64,000 nt of DNA from Stanieria cyanosphaera PCC 7437 (GTDB taxonomy: Bacteria; Cyanobacteriota; Cyanobacteriia; Cyanobacteriales; Xenococcaceae): NCBI RefSeq assembly GCF_000317575.1, contig NC_019748.1:698001-762000 (forward strand), written 5' to 3'. The position numbers and the translations under genes are program-made. The notes beneath the pieces are model-generated. The model saw nothing but the letters and a program-made list of their open reading frames with translations, was not told the DNA's origin and did no database searches. Positions 1 to 9,604 of the stretch are shown here, in pieces (the first letter of the stretch is position 1; the number at the start of each line of letters is the position of its first letter).

Positions 1-1
1 T

Positions 2-820
2 TGGGGAGAAAAAGTTAAAGTTTTTAAAGCTTTTAATTTTTGTGCGCCTTTCCTTCCTCAACAGGTTTTACAACAAATTCAAGAAGAAGGATTCGACAAA
101 TTATTAATTTATCCTCTCTTAGTAGTTGATTCTATTTTTACAAGTGGAATTGCTGTAGAACAAGTCAATAAAGCTATCTCACAATTGACTACAGGTGAAG
201 AACATTGGCTCAAAAATCTTCGTTACATACCATCGTTTTATAACCAACCAGACTACATTAAATTGCTAGCAGGAATGGTAGAAGAAAAAATTCAAACCGA
301 ATTAATTCAAGCCCATTTACCTTCGCAAATTGGCATTATTTTAATGAATCATGGTTGTCCTCATAAAGCTAAAGGATTCACTTCTGGAATTGATGAAAGT
401 CAAGCTTTGTATGAGTCAGTTAGAGAAGAATTAATTTATAAATATCCTCTCATTTCAGTTGGTTGGCTAAATCATGATACACCTTTAATTGAGTGGACAC
501 AACCTAATGTTGAATTAGCAGCTAAAAATCTAATTGAATTGGGCGCAACTGCAATTATCATGATGCCGATTGGGTTTGCTACAGAAAACCACGAAACTCT
601 TTTAGATGTAGATCATATTATTCATCATCTACAACATCGTCATTCACAAATAACTTTTGTACAAATGCCTTGTGTTAACGACAATCCAAACTTTTTAGCA
701 ATGGCAGCAGCTTGGGCAAATCCCCAAATTGAAGCATTATTATCCGAACAAGGAGTAACTATTAATCCGCAATTAGCCATAGCTCAAGCAAATCATCATC
801 ACCACCATCATCATCATTAA
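2..820 (+). CDS. Ferrochelatase/CbiX-like chelatase, 3' part, natural His tail
   Basis: The frame is open from the window edge (base 2), so the 5' end lies outside; 272 residues are visible. The second half carries a chelatase-like core: IGIILMNHGCPHKAKG, then the segments GWLNHDTPL and IMMPIGFATENHETLLDVDH, which resemble the metal-inserting active-site region of ferrochelatases (class II chelatase fold). The protein ends in an Asn followed by eight His, a natural metal-binding tail of the kind found on cobalt/nickel/iron chelatases. A TTG at 185 could be mistaken for the start, but the upstream codons are clearly protein-like. I infer a tetrapyrrole or metallochaperone role; whether it is true HemH or a paralogue cannot be told from this fragment. 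A TnpB relic begins 8 bases after the stop. Confidence 0.7.
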   Translation, partial: WGEKVKVFKAFNFCAPFLPQQVLQQIQEEGFDKLLIYPLLVVDSIFTSGIAVEQVNKAISQLTTGEEHWLKNLRYIPSFYNQPDYIKLLAGMVEEKIQTELIQAHLPSQIGIILMNHGCPHKAKGFTSGIDESQALYESVREELIYKYPLISVGWLNHDTPLIEWTQPNVELAAKNLIELGATAIIMMPIGFATENHETLLDVDHIIHHLQHRHSQITFVQMPCVNDNPNFLAMAAAWANPQIEALLSEQGVTINPQLAIAQANHHHHHHHH

Positions 821-828
821 ACTGCTTG

Positions 829-1200
829 ATTGACATCCTCCCTCAATTTATTGAGGGATTCCTAAAACAAGGCAGGTTGTTCAAAGGATGGTACTCGTTT
901 CACAGACAACTGCTTAGAACAAGTTCCAAGTCTTACGTCGTCTCCACGAAGGCTGTGTCCCAGCCGAGGGGCTGTCATTTGGCGTTGGGGGACTTCGAGG
1001 TTTCCTCGAATGCTTGTAAGCCCCGTCAGCCTGTTTATACCTTCTAGGCGAATGTTACGGCTAGCGTTTTTATCTCTCAAGTGATGAGTCGAGCAGTTAT
1101 AGCGTTACGCATATACGTTAGGACATTTTTGGAAAGCTGCATCAACACATTCTCTCACAGTCTCAAATTCTTTAACTCTCTGCTTCATCCAAATATTGTT
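829..1200 (-). pseudogene. Decayed TnpB (IS200/IS605-type) C-terminal remnant with its right end
   Basis: On the minus strand the frame reads FQKCPNVYA, an in-frame TAA, then RYNCSTHHLRDKNASRNI. The last part is the TnpB RuvC-III motif (RDxNASRNI), with remains of a zinc-ribbon Cys before it. A frame-open tail follows to 862. The RuvC-I/II region and the N-terminus are gone. The right end keeps a perfect 7-bp stem (CCCTCAA / TTGAGGG, 840-857), the AGGAATCCC-like box, and ends in GGAGGATGTCAAT (829-841 on the minus strand). The same terminal sequence ends the larger element at about 25200, so both belong to one family. No TnpA is present. The element sits directly behind the stop of the chelatase gene. 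Confidence 0.7.
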
Positions 1201-1245
1201 CGTTCCTAATAATTAGTAATTAGTAACTGGTAACTTTCTGAAAAA
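1200..1245. repeat. Dispersed intergenic AT-rich repeat
   Basis: The sequence GTTCGTTCCTAATAATTAG followed by TAATTAGTAACTGGTAAC matches, in either orientation, pieces at about 7150-7230, 9605-9668, 16270-16372 and 25700-25765. It is a short composite repeat of cyanobacterial intergenic type (heptad-like AATTAGT/AACTGGT units next to a GTTCGTCC-type block). It encodes nothing. Confidence 0.5.
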
Positions 1246-1313
1246 GGAGTGTCCTTTACCAACACTCCTCTTCTCCTATCTATACTTTTACGTCTAAGGG
1301 TGGTGTAGTGGAA

Positions 1314-3926
1314 TTACTGATCTAAATTTAACCGTGTAAGTTCCGTTACTATTTCTTGTGATTGAAGCTTCACTAATTTATTGCCAGCACCATCTGTTCC
1401 TAATAAATTAACTTGATTGATCGCAATAACTAATTTTTGTTCGTTATTTGTAGTTACCATGATTGACTGATTTGGTTGAGCCAAGATCATACCAGCCAAA
1501 TTGTCAGTTTTACTACTAAATTGAATTGCTTGTGTACCAATATCACCTCGACTCGCTAATCTAAGAGCCGTTGCAGGAATACATTTACCGTAGCCCGATT
1601 GAGTTACTAAAAGTAGTTTATCTTCACTCCTTAAAGTAACACAACCAACTATTGCTTCACCGTAGCGTAATTTCAAAGCTTGGTTACCTTGAGCATTTCT
1701 ACCCAAAATAGGAATTTGTTGATCGTTGACAGGCAGACGCAGAATACGACCTCCTGTGGTTGCGATCGCGACTTCTTGATCTTCTTTGGTAAAACCAACG
1801 TATTTGAGACGATCTTGCTCTTTAAGTTTAATTAAAACTAAACCCCGATTCCCAAGATTAGTTAATTCTGAAACAGGCAGACGTTTAATCATGCCTTTTT
1901 CTGTTAATAAAATTAAATCCAGATTTTTGTCTTCTGTGGGTAAGAAAAAGTGCGCCACTGTACTACTAGCATCTCGTTGAGCAGCTTTGGATAAGAGATT
2001 CAAAGCAGTGACATTTTGGGCTTGAATTTTGGCAGGAATTTCTTCAATATTGAGAGGATAGGCTTTACCACTATCAGTGATGACAATGACTTGTTCGCGA
2101 TCATTAATCAATTCAGTTTGAACGACAAAATCTTCTCCTGGTTTAGGTTTAGAAGGTAATAATTCTTGTTCTTGAGTAGGATTTTGCCAATAAATGCAAC
2201 CTTGATGGGTAATTGCAATAGTGGCATTAGGTTCGCGCTCAATATTGAAAACTGAAGGTTGAATCTCTATTTTTTTCTGTTTGTTTGAGGAATCAGAAAA
2301 TTTTGCTTCTTTTTCTATTTTAGTTCCCGAACCATTGGCTTCGTTTGAAATCAAAACTTGTTTTTGTTTTTCTTTTACTCCTTGAGTATCTTTTAACTCT
2401 TGTTTGGGTTGCTCTTTTTTAACAGGAATAACAATTCTAGTCCGACGTTGATCACCATATTTACGTTTGAGAGCGCGAAATTCCTTTTTCAAAGACTTCA
2501 TTAATTCATTGCGATCGCGTAAAATTCTTTCCAATTCAGCAATACGTTGTTGTAAATCAGCAAATTCTGTTTCTAGTTTTTGCTTTTCCAACCCTGTCAG
2601 ACGACGCATCGGCATCGCTAAAATTGAATCTGTTTGAGCATCAGTTAGATTTAGTTCTGTTTCCAGAGTATATTTTGCTGTAGTTCCATCAGCAGCATTG
2701 CGAAGAATATCAATCACGCGATCTAAATTATTTAAAGCGGAGAGCAATCCTCCAACCAGATGAAGGCGTTGTTGTGCTTGTTCTAAGTCATGACTGTATT
2801 GCCTTCTAAGAGTTTGTTCGCGAAAATTTAAAAACTCTGTCAATAAATCTCGCAAAGGAAGCTGACAAGGCTTATTTTCTACTAAAGCAAGCATAATTGC
2901 CCCAAAATTAGATTGCAGGGCTGTTTGTCGATAAAGTTGCTTGAGAACTGGTTGAGGATTGGTATCTCGTTTTAATTCAATTACGACCCGAATTCCAGCA
3001 CGATTGCTCTCATCACGAATATCGGCAATTCCTTCGATTTTGCCTTGATTAACCAACTCAGCAACTTTTTCAATCCAACTAGCTTTGTTAACTTGATAAG
3101 GCAACTCTGTAACTATCAGCGCGGTTCTCTCTTTGCGTCTTTTAGTGCTGACAGAAATGTTCTCAACTTTGGCTACTCCTCGAACCGTAATAATTCCTTT
3201 CCCAGTACGATAAGCTTCAATAATGCCCGAATTATCAATAATTTCTCCTCCTGTCGGGAAATCAGGGCCGGGAATTAACTGCCACAATTGTTGATCTGGT
3301 AAATCTGGTTTATCAATTAAAGCAATTAAACCATCGACTACTTCAGATAAATTGTGGGGCGGTATATTGGTTGCCATGCCTACTGCAATACCAGAACAAC
3401 CATTGAGGAGTAAAATCGGCAGTTGAACAGGTAAAACTACTGGTTCTTGCTGAGAATTATCAAAATTACTCGTAAAATCGACAGTTGCTTCGCCAATTTC
3501 ACTCAACATTGCCTGATGAGCCACAGAAGCTAATCGAGTTTCAGTGTAGCGCATTGCTGCTGGAGGATCGTTATCTACCGAGCCAAAATTACCATGACCA
3601 TCGAGCAGGGGATAACGAGTAGAAAAATCCTGTGCCATCCTCACTAAAGCATCATAGACGGCTTGATCGCCGTGAGGATGGTATTTTCCCAAAACATCTC
3701 CTACTACACGGGCGCATTTACGAAAAGGGCGGTCTGGAGTCAAACCAAGTTCGTGCATCGCATACAAAATTCGCCTATGTACCGGTTTAAGTCCATCTCG
3801 AACATCTGGTAAAGCTCTTCCCACGATCACGCTCATAGCATATTCCAGATAAGACCTTTCCATCTCCGAGTGGAGAGCAGTAGAAATAATTTGACCACTA
3901 CCGAGTAGGTTAAACTGTTTTGCCAT
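1314..3926 (-). CDS. Type IIA DNA topoisomerase subunit A (GyrA/ParC family), no GyrA box
   Basis: 870 residues. The breakage-reunion domain is clear: [28 protein letters not shown], then KYHPHGD and AAMRYTE with the catalytic Tyr at about residue 127. A coiled-coil C-gate follows at 390-500, then a charged Lys/Glu/Ser-rich linker (about 505-560) and a beta-pinwheel C-terminal domain. The position where gyrases carry QRRGGKG reads [19 protein letters not shown], so the GyrA box needed for DNA wrapping and negative supercoiling is absent. Cyanobacteria commonly have two GyrA-like proteins; I infer this is the ParC-like decatenase-type paralogue. Gln88 stands at the quinolone-contact Ser position. 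No GyrB/ParE partner is nearby. The start ATG at 3926 gives MAKQFNLLG. Confidence 0.85.
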   Translation of the reverse strand: MAKQFNLLGSGQIISTALHSEMERSYLEYAMSVIVGRALPDVRDGLKPVHRRILYAMHELGLTPDRPFRKCARVVGDVLGKYHPHGDQAVYDALVRMAQDFSTRYPLLDGHGNFGSVDNDPPAAMRYTETRLASVAHQAMLSEIGEATVDFTSNFDNSQQEPVVLPVQLPILLLNGCSGIAVGMATNIPPHNLSEVVDGLIALIDKPDLPDQQLWQLIPGPDFPTGGEIIDNSGIIEAYRTGKGIITVRGVAKVENISVSTKRRKERTALIVTELPYQVNKASWIEKVAELVNQGKIEGIADIRDESNRAGIRVVIELKRDTNPQPVLKQLYRQTALQSNFGAIMLALVENKPCQLPLRDLLTEFLNFREQTLRRQYSHDLEQAQQRLHLVGGLLSALNNLDRVIDILRNAADGTTAKYTLETELNLTDAQTDSILAMPMRRLTGLEKQKLETEFADLQQRIAELERILRDRNELMKSLKKEFRALKRKYGDQRRTRIVIPVKKEQPKQELKDTQGVKEKQKQVLISNEANGSGTKIEKEAKFSDSSNKQKKIEIQPSVFNIEREPNATIAITHQGCIYWQNPTQEQELLPSKPKPGEDFVVQTELINDREQVIVITDSGKAYPLNIEEIPAKIQAQNVTALNLLSKAAQRDASSTVAHFFLPTEDKNLDLILLTEKGMIKRLPVSELTNLGNRGLVLIKLKEQDRLKYVGFTKEDQEVAIATTGGRILRLPVNDQQIPILGRNAQGNQALKLRYGEAIVGCVTLRSEDKLLLVTQSGYGKCIPATALRLASRGDIGTQAIQFSSKTDNLAGMILAQPNQSIMVTTNNEQKLVIAINQVNLLGTDGAGNKLVKLQSQEIVTELTRLNLDQ

Positions 3927-4058
3927 GAGTTTCCGATCCTAAACTTTTAAGCCACAATTGTGTTAGTAGACAGGTACTGACTTCAAGGTAACCTGATTCA
4001 AGTTATTCTTAACACTAAGTTCCTTTGAATTGAAAGAAAAGTTTTGTAATTAATATCC

Positions 4059-4457
4059 ATGACAACGGTTTTGATTGTAGAAGATGACCCGATTAATTTT
4101 CGAGTTTTTTCCAAAATTCTGACTAAAAGAGGGGGTTTGGAAGTAAAAGGCACGGAAAATGTTGAAGAAGTTCTTCAATTCGCTCAATCGGGCGAAATAG
4201 ATATTATTTTAATGGATGTTTCTCTTGCTAATAGCGTTTATCAAGGAAAATCAGTCGATGGCATCAAAATTACCCAAATGTTAAAATCTGACCCAAAAAC
4301 TTCTGCTCTGCCAGTAATTTTAGTGACTGCTCATGCTATGCAAGGCGATCGCGAAAATTTTCTCAAACAAAGCGGTGCTGATGATTATATTTCTAAACCT
4401 GTTGTCGATCACCAAAAGTTTATCGACCAAATTTTAGCTTTGATTAATCAGTCGTAA
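4059..4457 (+). CDS. Single-domain response regulator (CheY-like)
   Basis: 132 residues forming one receiver domain with no output domain. The acidic pocket is VEDD near residues 7-10. The phosphoacceptor is Asp53 in LMDVS, the switch Thr is Thr90 in LVTAHA, and the conserved Lys is Lys113 in ISKP. All residues needed for phosphorylation are present. No histidine kinase lies next to it, so the partner is unknown. Proteins of this shape act by protein-protein contact, for example as phosphorelay intermediates. It stands alone between two minus-strand genes. Confidence 0.85.
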   Translation: MTTVLIVEDDPINFRVFSKILTKRGGLEVKGTENVEEVLQFAQSGEIDIILMDVSLANSVYQGKSVDGIKITQMLKSDPKTSALPVILVTAHAMQGDRENFLKQSGADDYISKPVVDHQKFIDQILALINQS

Positions 4458-4531
4458 GCCAAACTTTGGAATCTCAAACGATAATTTTCTTGTGGTCAAC
4501 AACTTGAGAAGTATAGCTATTAAAATTTAGA

Positions 4532-4575
4532 GCCACTGCCTTTTTGACTTCAGTGGCATGATATCATTTTTACTA
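4532..4575 (+). terminator. Hairpin between convergent genes
   Basis: GCCACTG (4532-4538) and CAGTGGC (4551-4557) form a perfect 7-bp stem with a 12-base loop. An AT-rich stretch with CATTTTTAC follows. It lies between the response regulator (plus) and the TPR protein (minus), so it can end the plus transcript. The loop is long and the T run short, hence modest confidence. Confidence 0.35.
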
Positions 4576-4600
4576 GTACAAATCAACTAGTTTGCTTTGA

Positions 4601-5497
4601 TTATGGTGTCAGATCGGTTTCTGACGAATTGTCTGCGGGAGTTTCTTGTTTAAGACGAGAAACAATTGCTTGCATTTGTGGATTAGCTAGAAAAGCTTTG
4701 GTATCTTCAAGCAAACGTTCTCCCCAAAGATTATCTTTGAGAAACTGAAGTTCAGCATAACGACTATCATTAGCTAAAGCTGCTTCTCCTAGTTCTACTC
4801 CTTTGTCAACTTCGCCTTGAGTGTACAAAGCTACTGCTAAAGCAAGTTGTGGTTCAGTTTGTTCTGGGTCAATTTTGAGAGCAGCTTGCCATTGCTCCAT
4901 TGCTTCACTAATATCACCTTGTTCGTATTTAACTAAACCAACGTTATTAATCGCAGGCCAAAATTTTTCTTCTTGAGAAACAGCCTTTTCATAAGAAGAG
5001 ATAGCATCCTGATATTGAGCTAATTTTAAATAAGTATTGCCTAAATCAAAAAGAGCCTCGGGAGCATCACCTTTAATTTGTAACCCTGCTTCTAATTTTT
5101 CTAATGCTGCTTGATAATTACCTTGTTGGAAATAAGCGTTACCTAGAGTAAATAAAACTCCTTCTTGATTAGGTGCAAGTTTTTCTGCTTTTTCTAGGAC
5201 TTGAATTCCTTTGTCCAATTGGTCTTGTTGTACGTAAAGACTGCCTAAAATATACCAAACTTCATAGGTATTAGGAGCTAATTGAGTAGCCAATTCCGCT
5301 CTAGGTAAAGCTAATTCATACTGCTGAAATTTAATTAGTTGTACTGCATCTTGAAGCAGTTGCAGACCTTGCTGTTCTAGTTGTTCTGAATTTAGTTTTG
5401 GTATGTAGGGAAGAAGAGCTTGTCCCCTGGCAGGAACAGCTATACTAGATAAACCAGTACAAACTATCAGAGAAAATAACCACTTCAATTTAGGCAC
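4601..5497 (-). CDS. Secreted TPR-repeat protein
   Basis: 298 residues. The N-terminus MPKLKWLFSLIVCTGLSS is a Sec signal peptide, with likely cleavage near residues 24-26 (ARGQA). From about residue 40 to 250 there are six tetratricopeptide units; examples of the pattern are GNAYFQQGNYQAALEKLEAG and GNTYLKLAQYQDAISSYEKA. The C-terminal tail is Ser/Glu-rich. The start is GTG at 5497, with GAGG eight bases upstream; no ATG fits. TPR proteins of the cyanobacterial envelope serve as scaffolds, but no partner can be named from this locus. Confidence 0.8.
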   Translation of the reverse strand: MPKLKWLFSLIVCTGLSSIAVPARGQALLPYIPKLNSEQLEQQGLQLLQDAVQLIKFQQYELALPRAELATQLAPNTYEVWYILGSLYVQQDQLDKGIQVLEKAEKLAPNQEGVLFTLGNAYFQQGNYQAALEKLEAGLQIKGDAPEALFDLGNTYLKLAQYQDAISSYEKAVSQEEKFWPAINNVGLVKYEQGDISEAMEQWQAALKIDPEQTEPQLALAVALYTQGEVDKGVELGEAALANDSRYAELQFLKDNLWGERLLEDTKAFLANPQMQAIVSRLKQETPADNSSETDLTP

Positions 5498-5725
5498 GGC
5501 ATCGCCTCAATGTAAACGTACACACTCTATTATTCAATCTATGTTAAAGGTATTTTTCCTTATTTTAAATGGATATATTTAATAATAATTCGCTCAAAGC
5601 CTTACTTGAGGAGGAGTTAACCCACATTTTTTTTGTTTTAAATTAATATTTAAGTAAAGATTAAATTACAGTATATCTTGGTTAGCTCCTCTATTGCCTA
5701 ATCATTTCATTGGTTAAAAATATTT

Positions 5726-7150
5726 ATGGAACGTCCTTTATTTGGCAAGCTAAAACGTCCTTTACCTTGGATAGTCGGGATCATTACGGGCAGTTTTATT
5801 TTGCTAGGCACGACTATTTATTTCACTGTGCAGAATGCTGGTTCTCGCTCCGAATTAGAAGAGTTAACCGTACCTGTTGAACAACAAGATTTAACTGTAC
5901 AAATTAAAGCTAGTGGCACTGTAGAACCAATCAAAAGTGTCAATATTAGCCCTAAAAATCCTGGTCGTTTAGCTAAGTTATTAGTTGAACAAGGTGATTC
6001 CGTCAAACAAGGACAAAAGCTGGCAGTGATGGAAAATGTTGACGTTCAAGCTCAAGGCGTTCAAGCTCAAGCTGATCTCAAACAAGCAATAGCTAATCTT
6101 CAAGAGAAAAAAGTTAGTGTCGCAGGTGAAATTGAACAGGCTAAAGCTAGATTGGTTCAAGCTCAAGCTCAATTTAATCAAGCTCAAGCTAGAATTCCTA
6201 AAGATATTGACCAAACTAGAGCGCAACTGCAAGCAGCAGAATCAGGTTTAAAATTAGCTCAACAGAGGATTAAACGCAATCAATATCTGCTTGAGCAAGG
6301 AGCAATTACTCAGGATCGTTTTGATGAAACTGTCAATAATTATCAAAATGCTCAGGCTAATTTAGCCGAAATTGCTCAACGTCTAGAACAACTTAAAAGT
6401 ACTAGCAATCCTGAACTAGAACAATTAGCTGCTGCTATTGGTGAAGCTAAACTTGCTCTCGAACAAAGACAACAAAATGCTCAAAATGAAATAGCTTCTT
6501 TAAAAGCTGCGGTAGAATCTGCTCAAGCTGCGCTTAAGCAAGTAGAAGTTCAATTTGTTGATACAATTTTAACTGCTCCGTTTGATGGCATTATTACTCA
6601 AAAATATGCGGTGGAAGGAGCTTTTGTCACTCCGACTACTTCGGCTTCTAGTACAGCTTCAGCTACTTCGACTTCAATTTTAGCGATCGCACAAGGCTTA
6701 GAAATAGTAGCGGAAGTTCCAGAAGTAGATATTGGTCAGTTACAACCAGGACAAAAAGTAAGAATTGTTGCGGATGCTTATCCAGACGATGTTTTTTTTG
6801 GTGTCATTAAAACTATTGCTCCTGAAGCAGTAGTAGAGGATAACGTGACTTCTTTTCAAGTCAAAATTGCCTTGATGACTGGTCAAGATAAGTTACTCTC
6901 AAAAATGAATGTCGATGTTACTTTTTTGGGACAAGAATTAAATAATGCTTTAGTTGTTCCTACTGTAGCTATTGTGACTCAAGAAGGAGAACAAGGAGTC
7001 ATGATTCTCAATCAAAAAAATCAACCCGAATTTAAACCAGTCAACATTGGACTCACTCTAGGAGATAAAACTCAAATTTTATCAGGTTTAAATACAAGCG
7101 ATCGCGTGTTTATTGATTTGCCAGAAGAAAAAAATAAAGAATCAGAATAA
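5726..7150 (+). CDS. HlyD/MacA-family periplasmic adaptor (membrane fusion protein)
   Basis: 474 residues. One N-terminal transmembrane helix (about 14-33, PWIVGIITGSFILLGTTIYF) is followed by a split biotinyl-lipoyl domain. Its first half is around 60-105 (VEPIKSVNISPKNPGRLAKL) and its second half near 280-300 (DTILTAPFDGIITQKY). Between them is a long Gln/Ala-rich alpha-hairpin coiled coil, about 105-275. Beta-barrel and membrane-proximal domains complete the protein. This is the architecture of MacA-type adaptors that bridge an inner-membrane ABC exporter to an outer-membrane channel. The next gene encodes the matching MacB/FtsX permease. Neither an ATPase nor a TolC homologue is adjacent. 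Confidence 0.88.
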   Translation: MERPLFGKLKRPLPWIVGIITGSFILLGTTIYFTVQNAGSRSELEELTVPVEQQDLTVQIKASGTVEPIKSVNISPKNPGRLAKLLVEQGDSVKQGQKLAVMENVDVQAQGVQAQADLKQAIANLQEKKVSVAGEIEQAKARLVQAQAQFNQAQARIPKDIDQTRAQLQAAESGLKLAQQRIKRNQYLLEQGAITQDRFDETVNNYQNAQANLAEIAQRLEQLKSTSNPELEQLAAAIGEAKLALEQRQQNAQNEIASLKAAVESAQAALKQVEVQFVDTILTAPFDGIITQKYAVEGAFVTPTTSASSTASATSTSILAIAQGLEIVAEVPEVDIGQLQPGQKVRIVADAYPDDVFFGVIKTIAPEAVVEDNVTSFQVKIALMTGQDKLLSKMNVDVTFLGQELNNALVVPTVAIVTQEGEQGVMILNQKNQPEFKPVNIGLTLGDKTQILSGLNTSDRVFIDLPEEKNKESE

Positions 7151-7152
7151 AC

Positions 7153-7230
7153 AGTTACTAATTCCTAATTAATAATTACTAATTATTAGGGACGAACAAT
7201 TAACCATAAACAATCAACCATTAACAATTC
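7153..7230. repeat. Dispersed intergenic AT-rich repeat
   Basis: Between the adaptor and permease genes lie TTACTAATT-type units, then GGGACGAACAATTAACCAT and AACAATCAACCATTAAC. The same blocks occur inverted at 1200 and 9605-9668 and partly at 16270 and 25735. The repeat fills the whole 84-bp gap, so the permease gene has no obvious Shine-Dalgarno site of its own. Confidence 0.5.
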
Positions 7231-7234
7231 ACAA

Positions 7235-8452
7235 ATGAATATTGTAGAAAACCTAAAAATGGCAGCTTCTACCTTAACCAGTAATAAGTTACGAAGTAGT
7301 TTAACCATGTTAGGTATTGTAATCGGGAATGCTTCTGTAATTGCTTTAGTAGGTATAGGACAGGGAGCGCAAAAATTAGCTAAAGAACAGTTTGAATCTT
7401 TAGGCCCTAATGTTTTATTTGTCGTACCTGGTTCTCAAGAAGAACGCCGTACATCCTTTGATTTACCAAAAACTTTAGTGTGGGAAGACGCAGACGCGAT
7501 CGCACAACAAGTCCCAAGCGTCACTGAAGTTGCTCCTCAAATTAATGGTAATCAACTGATTACTTATCGCAGTCGCAATAATAATAAATTGGTAATTGGA
7601 ACAACACCAGAGTTTTTGAGTGTGAGAAGTTTTGAGGTTGCTGTAGGTAGATTTATCAATGAAAATGACCTTAAGCGTAATAATCGTGTGGTTGTTTTAG
7701 GTTCAGAAATCGCCGAACAGTTTTTTTTACAAACTAATCCAATTGGTAAACAAATTAGGATTAAAAATATTAGCTTTGAAGTAATTGGTGTAATGGAATC
7801 AAAAGGTTCTTTTTTGGGAAGTAATCAAGATGATTCTGTGTACATACCACTTACAACAATGTCTAATCAAATTGTTGGCAACACTTCTCCTTACGGAACT
7901 CAAGTTTCTTTTATTGCTATTTCCGCCAAAGATGAAAATAGCATTCGTGCAGCTAAGTTTCAAATTGAAAACCTCTTACGCTTACGTCATAAAATTACCG
8001 ATAGTGATGATTTTGGGGTACAAACTCAAAAAGATATTTTGACAATTGTTGGCACAGTAACTAATGGTTTAACTTTTCTTTTAGCTGCGGTGGCAGGAAT
8101 TTCTCTACTCGTTGGTGGCATTGGCGTAATGAATATTATGCTAGTTTCAGTCAGAGAAAGAACTCAAGAAATAGGTTTACGTAAAGCGATCGGTGCTAGA
8201 GAAAAAGATATTTTAGGACAGTTTTTAATCGAAGCAATTATTTTATCGGCTACGGGTGGAGTAATTGGTACTTTAATTGGAGTTGGTACTATTTTAATAG
8301 TAGGAGCATTTTCTCCCTTAGCAGCTACTGTTTCCCCTGTGGCAATTGTTATGGCAGTAAGTGTTTCTGGTGGAATTGGACTTTTCTTTGGTGTGTTTCC
8401 TGCACGTTCTGCTGCCAAACTCGATCCAATTGTGGCATTAAGAAGTATTTAA
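7235..8452 (+). CDS. MacB/FtsX-family ABC transporter permease
   Basis: 405 residues. An N-terminal helix (about 20-40, LTMLGIVIGNASVIALVGIG) is followed by a periplasmic core domain (about 45-270) and three C-terminal helices. The helices include LLAAVAGISLLVGGIGVMNIMLVSV with the RTQEIGLRKAIGA signature of FtsX/MacB permeases, which contacts the ATPase. The family exports lipoproteins, peptides, lipids or macrolides. Unlike full-length MacB, this protein has no N-terminal nucleotide-binding domain, and no separate LolD-like ATPase gene is next to it, so the energising subunit must come from elsewhere. It follows the adaptor gene and is followed after 7 bases by an unknown membrane protein. 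Confidence 0.88.
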   Translation: MNIVENLKMAASTLTSNKLRSSLTMLGIVIGNASVIALVGIGQGAQKLAKEQFESLGPNVLFVVPGSQEERRTSFDLPKTLVWEDADAIAQQVPSVTEVAPQINGNQLITYRSRNNNKLVIGTTPEFLSVRSFEVAVGRFINENDLKRNNRVVVLGSEIAEQFFLQTNPIGKQIRIKNISFEVIGVMESKGSFLGSNQDDSVYIPLTTMSNQIVGNTSPYGTQVSFIAISAKDENSIRAAKFQIENLLRLRHKITDSDDFGVQTQKDILTIVGTVTNGLTFLLAAVAGISLLVGGIGVMNIMLVSVRERTQEIGLRKAIGAREKDILGQFLIEAIILSATGGVIGTLIGVGTILIVGAFSPLAATVSPVAIVMAVSVSGGIGLFFGVFPARSAAKLDPIVALRSI

Positions 8453-8459
8453 ACTGATA

Positions 8460-9575
8460 ATGAATCAAACAGATGAAAATCAAAAACAAGCAACTCCAAA
8501 TCCTAGTTATGCAGAGAAAACCGACCGCTTTAAAACTTGGATTCAATTAATTAAATCTCTTGCTATTTTGGCTTGGGCAATTGTTGTTTTAGTCGTAATT
8601 TTTCCTTTAATAGGCAAAGCATTTTTAGTTAATTCAATTAGTAAAATTTCTGAATTCAAACAACCACAACAAGAAGAGATTGTATTTATTAATAAAACTC
8701 TGTCTAATCCAGATTACATTGATAATAAGATCGCTGTTGGAGTTAAAACTGCTTACACTGATTCCAAAGAATTTGCTACAGCAGAATTAGACGCTTGGCT
8801 CGACAAACTAATGTGGAGAGTCGATCATAGTTTTTTAGATTGGTATTTCGATTATTTTAATCAAAAGAAAATTGAATTTAGTACTCCTTTAATTTGGTTA
8901 TCTTCTTCAGTATCTCATTGGATTAATCCTGAAACTTTATCAGCAGAACAAGCAGTCGCAGAAAAAATAACAGAAAAATTTCAAACTGAATTTACTAAAA
9001 GAGTGCTTCGTCCCAAAATTGCTCAATTAGAATTAGAAAGAATTACCAGAGATACTGTTAATCTATATATCAATGAACTAGAAAACAATCTCACTCAAAT
9101 TCAAGCTAGTTATCACATTCCTCAAGGCAATTGGGAAAGATATTTAGATGATATTGCTATTACTATTACGGACACAGAAGGTAATATTTCTAATTTATCA
9201 ATGAAATTTATTGCTGGAGGTGGTACTTATTTACTAGCCAAAGCAATGATACCAGTAGTGACTAAAGTTGGCAGTAAAGTAGCTATCTCTATGGCTGGTA
9301 AAGCAGGCACAAAAATTGCAGCAAAAACAGGCGGAGTCGTAGCAGGTAAATTAGGCGCACAATTACTCGATCCTATTGTGGCAGTGGGCATTATTATTTG
9401 GGATGTTTGGGATTATCATCATACTGTTGCCATTGAAAAACCAATCTTAAGGGAAGCTATTTATGATTATTTGCAAGAAATTAAGGCTTCTCTACTAGCC
9501 AATCATCAATCAAGTATTATGGCTACAATTGACCAAGTCAATCGAGAAATTTTGCAATCTTTATCAACAAAATAA
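8460..9575 (+). CDS. Unknown membrane protein co-located with MacAB-like exporter
   Basis: 371 residues; I do not recognise the family. A hydrophilic head is followed by one strong transmembrane helix (about 32-55, LAILAWAIVVLVVIFPLIG). A helical, charged region follows, with Trp-rich segments around 115-150. A Gly/Ala/Lys-rich stretch at about 245-300 (LLAKAMIPVVTKVGSKVAIS, then GKAGTKIAAKTGG) can form further short hydrophobic helices, and the tail is helical. It starts 7 bases after the permease stop, so it is probably translated from the same mRNA and may be an accessory of that exporter; this is inference from position only. Confidence 0.65.
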   Translation: MNQTDENQKQATPNPSYAEKTDRFKTWIQLIKSLAILAWAIVVLVVIFPLIGKAFLVNSISKISEFKQPQQEEIVFINKTLSNPDYIDNKIAVGVKTAYTDSKEFATAELDAWLDKLMWRVDHSFLDWYFDYFNQKKIEFSTPLIWLSSSVSHWINPETLSAEQAVAEKITEKFQTEFTKRVLRPKIAQLELERITRDTVNLYINELENNLTQIQASYHIPQGNWERYLDDIAITITDTEGNISNLSMKFIAGGGTYLLAKAMIPVVTKVGSKVAISMAGKAGTKIAAKTGGVVAGKLGAQLLDPIVAVGIIIWDVWDYHHTVAIEKPILREAIYDYLQEIKASLLANHQSSIMATIDQVNREILQSLSTK

Positions 9576-9604
9576 ACAATTCATAGTCGTTCTCACGCTC
9601 TATA

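Noticed and set aside
826-1047. 73-residue plus-strand frame
   Set aside because: It is the antisense of the TnpB relic and its right-end hairpin.
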